64,000 nucleotides of DNA. It comes from Tetrastigma voinierianum (taxonomy: Eukaryota > Streptophyta > Magnoliopsida > Vitales > Vitaceae). The stretch spans positions 372,001 to 436,000 of the forward strand of contig JAEQBH010005081.1 of assembly GCA_016808115.1 (NCBI GenBank), read 5' to 3'. Under the pieces are notes generated by a model. The model did not search any database and was not told where the DNA came from. It saw nothing but the letters and a program-made list of their open reading frames with translations. A program made the position numbers and the translations under genes. Shown here one piece after another: positions 23,467 to 35,433 of the stretch. Numbering within the stretch: position 1 is the first letter of the stretch; each line of letters opens with the position of its first letter.

Positions 23467-24046
23467 GGTATGTTTGGTTACAATTTTGGAAAAACATTTT
23501 CTATTATCAAAAAACAAGAAAAAGAAAAACATGATCTATTAATTCTTTAATTTGATTTCCTTTTTTGTTTGTTTTTAAAAACACATATAACACAAAACAC
23601 TAAATTCAAATGACAAGAACAGTTTTCTAAAAAAACATAAATGATGTTTTTTGTGTTTTCAAAAAACACAAAAATTATTATTTTTAATTTCAAAGTAAGA
23701 AAACTAAAGTTTAATGTAATTATTCCATGATATAATTATACATATAAAGTCTTGTCTTGAAAGTAAATGCATAAATCTTGCATTCTTTTTTGATTAATTT
23801 TTTTTTTCATCTATTCACTTTGTTTTATATTGTTGTATCACTATACTCTTAGGACTCATTCCTGTCTCTCCTACATCTATCCTTTTTACTATTTGAATTA
23901 GGCCTTAAGGGCATTTTATTATTTTTAAAATTTACAATATAATAGTTGATAATAACACTTTTCAGAAAACACCACAATTATGTTCAATGTGTTTGCAAAT
24001 AATTATTCTCACAAATAGTTCTAAAAAACAGCTACCAAACAAGGCC
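23467..24046. mobile_element. Probable MITE, about 580 bp
   Basis: The left end GGTATGTTTGGTTAC and the right end read in reverse, GGCCTTGTTTGGTAGC, are imperfect inverted repeats of a type common in plant MITEs. Subterminal AAAACA-rich words also mirror each other. The flanks (TAC left, TTA right) do not match cleanly, so the class (Tourist-like or hAT-like) is open. No coding capacity. Confidence 0.45.
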
Positions 24047-24125
24047 TTAGCTTCCATAAGTTTGTTTATTTGTTTATCTTTTTCACTGCAATTCCATTGT
24101 TTTAAATTCCGGTACTAGTAAGCAA

Positions 24126-25160
24126 TGTAGGATACGATTCTATCAACCTATATTACCATGTTAGAACACAAAGCATAACATTAATGGAGAAAAACTGAAA
24201 ATTCATGTACCTGATTTGGAATCCATTTGAATATCTTCTTGATGCGGAATTGATGGAAGAACTCCGTGAAGAAACGACGCCAAGATCTCAAGATCTTCTC
24301 CCGAATGACCCTTTGGTGACACTGGCTTGAATGAGAATGCCTTCTCTCACTGATCTCAGAAAATATTTCTCAGAAAACTAAATGTGAGAATGATTGTACG
24401 TATCCGTAGGGTTTGGGAGGGACTTGAGCCTTCTTTATATATTGAGTTCGACTCAAGGGCCCTTCCTATTACGTCACGTATCAGCCCACACACTTGCCAG
24501 CCCCATATGAATTATTACAGCTTCCAATAATCTCAATTTAATTCAGACCGAATAATCCAGCGATTAAATCCAATTAATAAAGCCCACTTTATGAAAATCT
24601 AACATTCTCCCACTCGGGCGAGTATTAATTGAAACAAACTGTGCGCACCTTTATATTGGTCTAGAGATTATTCTATTAGTCAATCTGATCCTACTAAAGT
24701 TCAACACCTAATCACGGCGGTAATTGCATGTACTCACGCAAGCCCTTCCATGGTCATGAGTGCTTTCAACTTTACTGATATGGATTCAATATGGGTAGTG
24801 TGTTTAAATGGAGAATACCATAATGAGTGATACTTCATGTGTTATCCATTTTGTTAGTCCAAATTCTTCCTATGTCACAAAACCTAGTGTGTCACCGTGA
24901 GACATCCACCATGGTTCCAATGAACCTGTATATGCACACCCTGATAAAACTTACTATGTGTAATAAAACATGCTGTTAAGGTTACGCCAGAATCCCATAG
25001 TTTCTGTCAAGGTTTATAATAAATGTTTCAGATTCAACAATAATATGTAATTAATTAGATAAACTATTATCTATTAAATACCTTATTGAATGTAAAAGAG
25101 TTGATACAAATTCAATTATTACCAAAATGTAATGAAATTGGATTCATCTTCATAAGAGCA
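24126..25160 (-). mobile_element. Copia element H, 3' LTR (minus orientation)
   Basis: Matches 30537-31384 over about 860 bases, starting from TGTAGGATACGATTC. The upper boundary is placed near 25160, because a purine-rich tract (AGTGGGGAGC on the minus strand, about 25176-25185) follows at the right distance for a polypurine primer. No matching target duplication was established. Confidence 0.7.
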
Positions 25161-25184
25161 ACATAAAACTTAATAGCTCCCCAC

Positions 25185-26930
25185 TTAACTAATGCATCCC
25201 ATGATAATTCCTAAGCCCATGTTAATGACATGGTTTCGATCAAATACACAAGGGCGGCCTTTAGTTAGCGGATCCGCAATCATAACATCTCGTTGATATG
25301 TGCTCCACTTCAACGCTACTGCTTTGAACTTTTCTCTCTTATGGTCGCATTTGACCTCCATGTGCTTAGATTCCCTTTGAGACCTCTCAGCTGTTAATAA
25401 ACAACACTCGCAGAAGTTACTGGCTATAATACAATTGTATGGGCTCATCCACAAAATCAAACACCTTAACTCCTTAATGAGGCTCGAGCCAAATCATTCG
25501 AGAATACGAAAAGCATGCTACAAACTCCGCTTGCATGGTAGAGGATGCAATTGATTTATGTTTCACTTTTCCATGACACTCGCACTCCTCGCTAACTTAA
25601 AGATATAACCAGCTGTTGACTTCTTTCATCCCGATACCAAAGAAGTCCGAACTGAATACCCAACTACCAGAAGTCCCGAACATGTTTAAATCAACATATA
25701 GTCTTTTTGTCCTCTTTAAGTACTTATAACTTCTTGGCAAAGAACTCCAATGATCATGTCCTCGGGTTTGACTGATATCCGCCTTAGAAGTCCCGTCAGA
25801 AACGCACATCGTGCCCAAGGCATACTGAGCATACATAATACTCCCAAGTGCACTAGCATAAGGTACATTCTTCATTCGGGCCTTCTATATCCGAATGAGG
25901 ACATTGTGGATAGACTCAACTTATCAATTTTACGTATTGTGGAGCACCAAGCTTACATTGTTGCATGTTGAATCTTCTAAAATCTGAACATATGCCCGAG
26001 ATAAACCCAATAGTTCGCAAGAATGATTCTATGAATCTCAATGCCTGTGACAAAAGACGCCTCACCAAGGTCCTTCATATCGGTTCTGATAACATCCTTT
26101 GTCTCATGCAAGAAACTAAGGTCACTGGGCCAGTAAAGGTGATATCATCCACATAGAGTATTAGAAAATGAATTTCCTCCACCGACCTCGCAAAGATATA
26201 CATTGATCTACTTTGTTCTCAACAAAACCATATGAAGTAACAAATACTCATGAAACTTTAAGTACCATTGTCTAGAAGCTTGCTTGAGACCATAAATAGA
26301 CTTTTTCACTACATACAAGCTTACTCAATCATTTACAAACCCTTCTAGGTTGCATCATATAGACTTTAATTAAGGTCTCCATCGAGAAAGCGCGCTTTTA
26401 ACATCCATCCGTGTAACTCCATATCAAAATGAGCACCACTGCCATGATCACTCGAAAGAATCTTTAGAAGAGACCGGAGAAAAGGTTTTTTCATAGTCTA
26501 CTCCTTCTCCGAGTGAAACCTTCGCTACCGCCCGGGGGGTTTAAACTTTAACCTTTCCTTAGAGTCCCTTTTAGTCTTATACACCCATTTGCAAATCAAT
26601 GGGTCTATGACCATCGGTAATCTAATAAGTTCCCAAACTCCGTTATGCCCTCATAGATTGAATTTCATCTCTCATTGCATCCAACCACACAATTTCGATT
26701 GAGGACAAGAAACAACTTCCTCATGTTATCGGTCACCACAGTAACCAATATCGTAGTCTTCGTTTCTCCTATATAGACTAAATAGTCTCTGGTGGCTTGC
26801 CGATCGCCTTCTCCTAGTGGATCTCCCATCGAAGTAGTAATAGCCACATTCCCGCACTGAGAGCCTTGATGAACTTTCATTAGAGTCAGTCTCAACAATG
26901 TGATCCCTAGTCTCAACAAAGTTCATGGTG
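25185..26930 (-). pseudogene. Copia element H, RT and RNase H region
   Basis: Minus-strand blocks include MKNVPYASALGSIMYAQ (25875 down), the conserved end of copia reverse transcriptase, followed by YKYLKRTKRLYVDL and GSWVFSSDFFG of the RNase H start. Nearer 26100-26400 are weaker RT blocks (GFVENKVDQCIY). In an active element this polyprotein part copies the RNA and removes the template. Frame changes and stops are frequent, so the region cannot give a full protein as written. Confidence 0.75.
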
Positions 26931-26947
26931 TGTGGGAGTTTCCACAA

Positions 26948-27905
26948 TTATTCAGATGTGGGAGGAGATACAGATACCACATTACTCATCGTACTATCAT
27001 CCTCAATAGTCTGTGAGCAGCTACTCTCTTCGACCACATCAAACTCCAAAAACTTAGCTGTCTGTGATTCCACAATTCTTGTGCCTCCATTGGGATTATA
27101 GAACCGATATCCCTTCAATGTTCGGTAAGATATTAAAGTAACATCGAAAGTGGTTCTGGAGTCCAACTTACTTAATGCTTGGATTATATAACTTACTCGC
27201 AGGACATCCCAAACCTTAAGATGGTTTAAGCTAGGCTTACGCCCAGTCCATAACTCAAAAGGAGTCAATGGAACAAGTTTTTGTAGGTACACGATTCAAA
27301 ATGTACAAAGATGTTTTCTAAAGTCACCCTACAGAAACCTGCAATTTATCCTACTTATCATACTCTTACCATTTCCATAAGAGTATGATTGCGCCGCTAT
27401 ACCATTTTGTTCAGACTCTGCATAGTAAATTGTGCCACTATCCCGTAGTCCTCTCTAAGTATTTGCGAATGGTCCCTTGCTTCATTCAGAAGAATGCATG
27501 CTTGCCATAATACTCTCCACCTGGTCGGATCTAACAACCTTTATGACTTTTTCTTAATTGTTTCTAAACTTGGTCAGAAAAATCTTGAATTTTCGGGGCT
27601 GAACTTTCTTTAATCAAGTACAAATAACCATATAGAGAATAGTCATCCAATAAATGTGATGAAGTAAGAATTTCTACCTGAGGATTTGCCACATAGGATC
27701 CCGCCATATGCCGATTGTGAATGACTTCCAACAGTGGAAGAACTTCTGATTGCGATTTTCTTTCTTATCTTGGTCATTTTACCCACTAAGCCCGGTCTCA
27801 TATCTCTAAGTCATTTTTTTAGGCTTGAGGCGGGATATTAGTCTTCTCCCGGCCTTTCTACTCTATCTTAGAGATATGGCCAAGTCGTTATGCCATAATG
27901 CATAA
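26948..27905 (-). pseudogene. Copia element H, integrase region
   Basis: On the minus strand the GAG-pre-integrase motif (LWH, about 27900) is followed by a core with LLDDYSLYGYLYL (about 27650) and by TPFELWTGRKPSLNHLKVW (27292 down). KGYRFYNPNGGTRIVE then marks the C-terminal end. Integrase lying before RT in reading order (PR-INT-RT-RH) confirms Ty1/copia. Several stops interrupt the core. Confidence 0.8.
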
Positions 27906-28300
27906 GACTCTTCCTTAGGTAGTGGTCTCTTGAACGACCTTTCAGCCGTATAAACTACGTATATGTCATCGGGAGATAAACTTAATGCAGCCATAATCCG
28001 TTGGACATATGTGATGCTGACCTTATTTGAATTAGAAATATTGAAATAATATTGCTCTTAATTTCAAAAGAATAATCATATGAAAAGAATCCCAAACATG
28101 ATCTTTGAAACTAAATTCCTTCCCCAAGGAAGGTACAAATGTGTCTTTCAACATCAATTTAAAACCAGAATCTAAAACTAGATTACATCTCCCACGAACA
28201 TGACTTGACCTTCATAATTTATTTCCCACGGTGAGCTTTGATTCATCCTTGTTTGGCTTCCTCCGGTTTATGAATCCTGTATGGTAAATGCAACATGATT
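27906..28300 (-). pseudogene. Copia element H, protease to integrase linker
   Basis: Minus-strand words such as GQVMFVGDVI and NLVSKIMFG lie where the end of the copia protease region is expected, but the active-site motif is not clear. Confidence 0.4.
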
Positions 28301-29289
28301 AGTTGCTCACTATCAAACACCAAGAACTGGATGGTGCTTCAGATAGGTTGGATCCTGAAACAAGTGATAAAGAATCATTACTGTAAGCCCACGCTTGGAC
28401 ATCCAAACTTTAAATTTACCTGATCCTTCTTCATGTGACCTTTCTTCTTGCAAAAAGCGTGATCCACCATCCTTTCCAAAGAATGTCTTCTTTGGACCTA
28501 TATTGTCGATTGACGGTAGTTTCATGACACCTTTTACATGGAGTTCGACTTTTTGAACTAACATTCTTCACCTTTTTACAGGGACTTGCGACATATAAAG
28601 GCCATATGCTCTTTCTCCTTCTTAAGCTTCTCTTCCTGCCCACCACCCTTGCTATCAAGTCAATTTCTTGACGAGTCTCATCTTGGGAATTGTAGTTTGT
28701 CTTTATAATCCGTCGGGTGGAAGGGTGTTCGGGGGCTTGATCTTATGTCTGGCATCCCGGGAATGGTAACATTAAGAGGCTTTGGAGTTTCGCCTTTGGG
28801 TCCACCATCCTCGGGACACCAATCTAACCAGTGTGCCATCATACTTCATGTTGAAGAGCTTTTGAGAAGTGTTCCAATCTCGGCGTGGATGAAGCTTCGA
28901 TTTCTAGCCTACATGGCTGCATCGTTTCCTTAGCGATCTGATCTATTTGTGAAACCACTTTCAAATGTTCTTGTATGGATTTCTTCATTGTCGACAAGCA
29001 AATCTGTTGCTCCTCTAGGCGGCATAGTCAGTTTTCTCAAATTCAATACTAGAGGTTGTGATATCTGCCGGCTTATCCATTGTAGCGCCGTGTGAACATC
29101 GCTTGACTCCGTTCCCGAGTGAAAATCCTCTTTTTCCGTTTCTTCATTAATCAAGTAGGGTTTCGGTGAAATGGAATGCAGCCTCACGAGAAAATTGGCG
29201 AAAAATAAAAAAACAAAACAATACAATCGGCATGTGAATCTCGCAGAAATTACATACATCATCACATAAATCTTTGGAAAATATGACAT
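28301..29289 (-). pseudogene. Copia element H, gag region
   Basis: A zinc-knuckle remnant (FCKKKGHMKKD) reads across frames at about 28425-28460. The longest frame upstream (29289-28930) has no clear motif. Position and order (gag nearest the 5' LTR) fit copia gag, the RNA-packaging particle protein. Damage is heavy. Confidence 0.5.
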
Positions 29290-30512
29290 CAGTTGTACAC
29301 ATTCTCACAGTGCGGCCATGAACATATTCTAATCCTTACATTAGAAATCACCACCTTTGGGTGTATGAACCACTAAGAATCGATCATTTCTCAAGCACAT
29401 GCCATACATGTATCCCTCCATGAACTAACACAGGACCACCTCCTTTGGGAGTATGATCATGTAATAGAGCAGGGGAGACATCCCGCCTGATATGAGGCGA
29501 TATTTCTCAAGCCCGATCAAGTGTGCCAGCTTTTGGCGGTCACAACTCAATTGAATCTAGAAAATCTCTCATACCAAGGATATAAACTTTATGTATCACA
29601 TTCAATATATATATGTTATGCCAATTATACTGTTCAATCATTCATTAATAGTCAACGAATATAGACTCTACACAGTCCTTATGCAGTGATATACATGTTA
29701 GCTACCATATGTATTTCCGAAACCATAGAGAAATACAAAAATACGTGAAAAATACCTAATTCCTAAGTGTAAATAGGGTTCTATGCGGCATTTCATATAC
29801 GTAAAGCTTCAAACATGCAAAGTCTATATACCATTGCGAGAATTTTAATACGAGTTGCAGATACCAAATTTTCGAGAAATACCCTCTGCGCACCCTCACG
29901 AGCCACGGAAGTTCAGGCGCGTGTGGAAGCGCGTGGCGGCTGGCGATGTCCGCGAGGCTGTATATGGCGGGTTTGTTGGCCGGTGCGGCGTTGGCCGTGG
30001 ATCGTTGACGGGTCGGTCGAACGTGGTGTTGGCCCGGTCGGTCGTTGGCGGATTGGCCGGTCGGTGTGCCGGTCGGTCAAAGATCGGGTTATGAATGGCG
30101 ATGTGTAGCGTCATCGCCGCGTCGGCGTCCACGTCGACCGCGTCGGTGTCGCGTGGCGATACTGCGTCATCCGCTGCGAAACGGTCAGCGGGTCGGGTAG
30201 ATCGATTTTGACCGGGTCGGTCGTTGGCCCGGGTCATGATGACGTCATCATGGCGTCGACGAACCGTTGGATCGAATGCGGCGTGTCTTTGCCTGCGCCC
30301 GTCATTGCGTTGCGTGGTGGCGGCATTGTGGCCTGGCGTGAGGCCCGAAGTAGGCCACCATCCGGCGGCAGACCCTTGCCGATTTGATCGTCGTCGATGT
30401 AGATTCCAAACTGTGCAAAAATTTTAATTTTGGATGTATGAAAAGATGAAATTGGGCCGAGTGCCCGATTTTTCATAAACCCAAAAAAATTTTCTCGATT
30501 CATATGCTTTGG
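29290..30512 (-). other. Copia element H leader with a GC-rich block
   Basis: Between the gag remains and the primer site lie about 1.2 kb without convincing coding sequence. From about 29880 to 30440 it turns strongly GC-rich, with many CCGGTCGG-type words (for example near 30015, 30038, 30057 and 30070). The block has long overlapping open frames on both strands, which GC-rich DNA often produces. Confidence 0.5.
30236..30251. promoter_or_regulatory. Perfect 16-bp palindrome containing TGACGTCA
   Basis: ATGATGACGTCATCAT is its own reverse complement. The central TGACGTCA (30240-30247) is a consensus site for plant bZIP factors of the TGA group. That it acts here is inference. Confidence 0.5.
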
Positions 30513-30536
30513 TCTAATCATGGTTATACGATACGG
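30513..30536 (-). promoter_or_regulatory. Copia element H primer binding site, damaged
   Basis: The minus strand has CCATGATTAGACC next to TATCGTATAA. Plant copia elements commonly have TGGTATCAGAGCCATGATT here (tRNA-iMet primer), so this is probably that site with several base errors. Confidence 0.45.
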
Positions 30537-31384
30537 CGCGAGATGCGATTCTATCAACCTGAATTACCATGTTAGAACACAGCTTATAACATTAATGGAG
30601 AAAAAGCGAAAATTCATATGTACTGATTTGAATCCATTTTGAATATGGCACGCGTGCGGAATTGATGAAGAACGCAAAGAAAGCGGCGTCGAATCTCGAA
30701 TCTTCTCGAATGACCCTTGGTGACGCCTTGAATGAGAATGCCTTCTCTCACTGATCTCAGAAAATATTTCTCAGAAAACTAAATGTGAGAATGATTGTAC
30801 GTATCCTTAGGGTTTGGGAGGGACTTGAGCCTTCTTTATATATTGAGTTATGACCGGGCCTCTCATTGCAGGCGAGGCGTGCTAAGCCCACACTTGCGAC
30901 CCCGTATGAATTATTAAAACTTTAATAATCTGCGTTGAACTTGAATAAATCCGGTTAATAAATCAATTAATAAAGCCCCACTTTATGAAAATCTAACATT
31001 CTCCAGCAGGCGATATTAATTGAAACAAAGCTGGTAATGCGCACCTTTTATATTGAGTGGGAATTTATTCTTAGCAGTCAATCCGATCCCGTAAAATCAC
31101 TCAGAACAACGAATCATGGCGTGTGCATGTGCTCACGTAAGCCCTTCCATGGTCACGGTGGCTTTCAGCTTTGCGATATGGATTCAATATGGTAGTGTGT
31201 TTAAATGGACAATACCTCGTAATGGTGATACTTCATGTGTTATCCATTTTGTTAGTCAAATTCTGCTCGCTTGGGTGTCTGGGCAGTGTGTCGGCAGGAG
31301 AATATCCATCATGGTTCCAATGAACCTGTATATGTGTCACCTTAATAGGCAACTTTACTTTATGTGTAACAAAACATGCTGGTG
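30537..31384 (-). mobile_element. Copia element H, 5' LTR, truncated
   Basis: Aligns with 24126-24985 along its length, with shared stretches such as CTTCTCTCACTGATCTCAG and GGGTTTGGGAGGGACTTGAG. The match stops about 31384, some 160 bases short of the expected outer end, where D copy 1 begins. Several GC-rich words not in the partner LTR interrupt it. Confidence 0.75.
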
Positions 31385-33936
31385 GGACAACACTGGGAAA
31401 TAGACCAATAAATAATTGTCAATTTCTGCATCATTTTGAGTCATAGCTAAACCATTAGTTGCAAAGCTGATTTGTCAAAAGATGCATTGTAGTATAATTT
31501 GGATTTCTCCCTTAACCATACATTTCACTCATTAGATATTCATGTTCCTTTTAGACTAATGGATCTAATCAGTTACTTGTAAGATATAATCCTCTTTATA
31601 AGATCTAGATATTTTTCTTTTTCAATACTTCACACCCAAATCTTAGGACTGAAGAATTCTTACCATAGATGAGATATTGCAAGCCTTCTCAATTTAACTG
31701 GAACCACATCCTTCAATACTGATGAAATTCTCTATCCCCTTGATTAGATCTATGCTAACATAGGATCATAATCATTTCATCAGAATGAGGAGAAACCTAT
31801 GAGCGATTAAAATGATACTTCATCTAACTATCCTCACACAATGAATAAGTTGGTGATATATCTGAGTAATCTTTCAAGTTTCATTGATTCCAATGTATTA
31901 GTCACCACCATACCCACAGGCTGCCCATTGCCACGGGGATCCTCCATCTGTAATACGTAGAGGCCTCCTGGAAGTCGAGCAAAAATGCGGTCCCTTTGTT
32001 TTTGGGTACCGGTACTAGTACTTGAACGAGTTAGTTCGAAATAATACCAGCTAAAATAAAATTCAAGATTTCTAACTACGGTGTTCTTCCACTTTGTGCA
32101 GAAAAATAACAATCACCATCGACCCATTCCCAAAGGGAGTTCAATCTTTCAAAATTGGTTCACACATATATGTGACTAACTGATCAGGAAAATTCACTGA
32201 AATTGTAAACGAACTGAAATAAATGAACTCTAGAAAATTTCCAAATCCATTTTAAAGTGAAACTGAATGTGAGAAAGGTACAATAGATTCCAGCTCAAAG
32301 TTGCACATCAGTTCATTACTCAACTCCATAAAACAAACAGAAAACTAACTAAAAACTACGCTAAAAAAAATCTACTAAAAATAAAAAAATAGAAAAAATA
32401 AAAGAAAAATAATATACAAAGAGTCTCTAGCTACCTAGAAGTCTTGGTTTCGCTCATAGTGCCTTAGATACGTCTGTTATAGACTTTCAATGATGGTCGA
32501 ACTTCAGCGCTGTGGATCCACACAAAAATTATGGCTGAGTTAATTGACTTTGTTGCGACATAGAAAATTATGTCGTGACAGAGTTTTAGTCTTTGTCCCT
32601 TAGCTTATGTCATAGCTTGCAATTTCTGTCGCGACAGGTTTTCTGAGCTTTTTCTTAGATTTTGTTGTGACAGACTTTGATAATGTCGCAACATAGTTTT
32701 GATCTGATATTCTTGCTGCTGTCACAAATAGAGTGCCTTAGATTCGCGACATAAAATTTTTAACCATTCTCATGCCTTTCTACTTCTAAAAACTATCGCG
32801 ACATAGAATTTCTTTGTTGCGACAAACATTTGCCACCCTTCATCTTTCTACTTTGTCGAATAGAGTATTCTATGTTAGACATTCTTTAAATGGTTACTAA
32901 AAAACTTGGTATGTGAGGTTTCCTTTTGTCGTGACATAATTTTTCTCTGATCCTTGTCCTTGGTAGTATTTGTTTGCATAGAAATCTTTGTTCGACAAAC
33001 TTACCATTAACAACATCTCTTTCATTTAAGCCATTGACATAATTTTCTTTGTGGTGGCGAAATTCTATTGTCACAGCCTTTTTTTGTCATGATAGAAAAC
33101 TTCTTTGTCGTGACAGAGATTCGACCTTAAGTTCTTCATTATGTCGCAACATAAAACTTCTTTGTCGCAACATTCTTCTTGTATTGCATTTCAACTTCTT
33201 GTCGCGACAGAGATTTAGAGTTCACCTCAACCTCATGTTTTTTTTTTGTTGCGACAGAATACTTCTTTGTCGTGACAAAGTCTTGTTGCCCTTTATTATG
33301 AACTCTGAATTTTATGTCGCGATTGAGTTTTCTTTGTTGAGACAGAAATCCTTCCTTGAGTTGGTCCTATGCTAAAAAATTTGTTGCAACATAAAAATGC
33401 TTATGCATAAGCGACTTGTGTATAACCTTTGCAATACTCTGTGCGTGGCGAGTCATCCTTTCTTGCTGACGAGAGTTCATTTGCTATCTTCATTCTTTTA
33501 TGTTATGACATAGTAAGGATTGTCTCAACAAAGTTTCACTGCCATTTTCCTTGATCAATGTCGCGACAAAGTCAAAGTCGTGGCTTGATCTTCTTCCCCA
33601 CACTTCTTCGTGATGTCCCTGTGAAAAATTCTTTTATCGCGACAAAGTTCTATTTCTTCCTTGATTCGACACCGGACTTTGTTGCGACATAAAGGCTCTT
33701 GGATTGCGGCATAGCTCTGTGGTTCCCTTGAGATTACATCACGACATTGACTATGTCGCGGCAGAGGATTACTACTTGGCCAATTTTTTCTTCTTTTCTG
33801 TTTGGAATTATCTCTTTTCGATAAAAAACGCAAACACAAAGTTGGTGAATATTCCATAATTTAGCATTAAAATATATCAGAGTACTAAAAATATGCGGAA
33901 AAAATGGATTAAAAATAGATGAGTTCAGACTCATCA
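31385..33936 (-). mobile_element. LTR of element D, copy 1 (outer end truncated)
   Basis: Homologous to D copy 2 (55671-58224): both have TTCAATACTTCACACCC, GATTAGATCTA.GCTAACA, a region of TGTCGCGACA words, and an end that folds on itself (GATGAG..CTCATC). The inner edge is TCATCA at 33936, followed by AATTCCCCCAACC. On the minus strand this is a polypurine tract GGTTGGGGGAATT placed directly before TGATGAG, so this is a 3' LTR with a scrap of its own body. The first 200-300 bases found in copy 2 are missing at 31385. No coding domain. Confidence 0.65.
32551..33770. repeat. Cluster of TGTCGCGACA-like palindromes in D copy 1
   Basis: Roughly two dozen words fit TGTYGYRACA or a one-base variant. 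Many come as doublets. Starts 32551/32571, 32794/32815, 33142/33163 and 33247/33268 are 20, 21, 21 and 21 bases apart, with a similar spacer (ATARAAYTTCTT-like). Consensus 10-mers are perfect palindromes. Confidence 0.8.
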
Positions 33937-34110
33937 AATTCCCCCAACCAAAGTTTTGTTTGTCTCCAAGCAAAGAAAAGAAAAATGTTGTTTGTCATGA
34001 GAACAATTTAGCTCTTAATTTTTAAGGACATTTTTTTTATAGAATCCAAAATTTGGCAGGAAACATAAATTAGTTGTGAAATTATTTCTAAATATGTTTA
34101 CAAACATAAA
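33937..34110 (-). mobile_element. Short internal remnant of element D with polypurine tract
   Basis: Begins with the polypurine tract beside the D LTR, then AT-rich non-coding sequence. Ends where Athila-like gag sequence begins. Confidence 0.5.
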
Positions 34111-35433
34111 TTAGTTTTGATTCTGATTGTTACGCCACCCTTGACCTTGATTTTGATTATGGTAATTGTTTCCCCCATCACGTCATTATTCTTTGTGGCC
34201 CGGCTACGATTGAACCTTGACACGTGCGAGCTGCTCTCTTTTGTTTGGTTTCTGACGGCGATACGTGCTATTGTCTTCATCCTCCACGGAAATTCACACA
34301 ACTCCAGCCGGTTGAGATGCGTATGGCATTGTGATCACCGCTAACAGTAATCACATTAGCGTTTGGTCGGTGTGCCCTGTGATTAACCCAGTTGTTGAGG
34401 ACCTCGTGTCAGGTGCTACACACTTTCTGCGGTGTAACCTTCTCTCTAGGCCATTGATTTGTATTGGTTGCGACATCTTCTGAATTTCATTAGCAGTACG
34501 TGGTTTTCTTCATCGGGGATCCTCAGTAGGCCCGCGTAAATCTTCATTCTAGTCGCATTTCTCGAACCATTATAAAAAGTGTGAACTGCGTCCGCGTAAT
34601 TAGGTCGGTGGTGTGGGCATTTTCTTAATAGTTCGTGGAATCTATCCCACGCCTCTGCGAGATTCTCCGCCTTCTAGTGTCCCAAGCGTATTGATCCTAT
34701 TGCACAAGTTGCGCCAATTTTGAGAAGGTGGGAAAAACTTATTGAAATTTACTGCGCTTCATCGTTCAGTAATGGAATACGGTGGTGACTTGTTTAGCGA
34801 TGCTTGAAGCTCTATCACCTAGGGAGAGTGGAATAATCTCAACTTTGAGTGTGATGCGACCCCATTATACTTGATCGTATCCTAGCTTCAAGGAAGTTGG
34901 TCAAATGCATGTCGGGTTCTCATGGGGTGATCGTAAACAGATATTCTCGGCATCACATGTGCGACTTCGGTTCGGTTGTTTGCGAAAATGGGTGGTCGTC
35001 GATATTTGTTTGAGCGGCGTAGGCGGAAGTGCAAAAAATTCCTCTAGTAACATAGATAGGTCATGCGATTTGTATAAATGGCTGGGTGCGTGAGTACTTC
35101 CATTATTCTAATTTCGGCCTCTCGTGGCTCAGGTGCCTTTCAATCTTGGTCTGCTCTTCAGTGTTTTCCATGATTGCTAGATTTCTAATATGTTCGAGTT
35201 CTCTCGGCGTGTCGTGTAAAGTTCTTTCGGCTCGAGGAATTGACGGATATTGGTCGGCTTGGTCTCGTTGTTGCATGTACTTCTTGAAATCTAGCTGATC
35301 ACACACGAGCAACGATGCGAATTACGGCCTTGTAAAAACAAATAAAAACAAAAAATTTCAGTGTAATATCTAATTGCTTTTTCTCTATATCAATCTAAGC
35401 TTTGTCCGACAAAGCCAAAAACGGCTGGTAGCG
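34111..35433 (-). pseudogene. Athila-like element, second (partial) body: gag fragment
   Basis: This stretch is homologous to 41600-42906, which carries the gag of the complete body (shared blocks include CCTTGACCTTGATTTTGATTA, AGGACCTCGTGTCAGGT and AACCATTATAAAA). Weak gag blocks are visible on the minus strand, with many frameshifts. It sits directly on the low side of the LTR at 35434-36634, so that LTR is shared: it is 3' LTR for the body on its right and 5' LTR for this one. The fragment is cut off at about 34110 by element D. Confidence 0.65.

Noticed and set aside
29815..30557. Overlapping open frames on both strands
   Set aside because: GC-rich DNA gives few stops by chance. No motif, and the region is the leader of a copia element.
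32551..33770. Regular short repeats resembling a CRISPR array
   Set aside because: The words are 10-bp palindromes with uneven overall spacing and no unique spacers of constant length, and they lie in an LTR of plant DNA.
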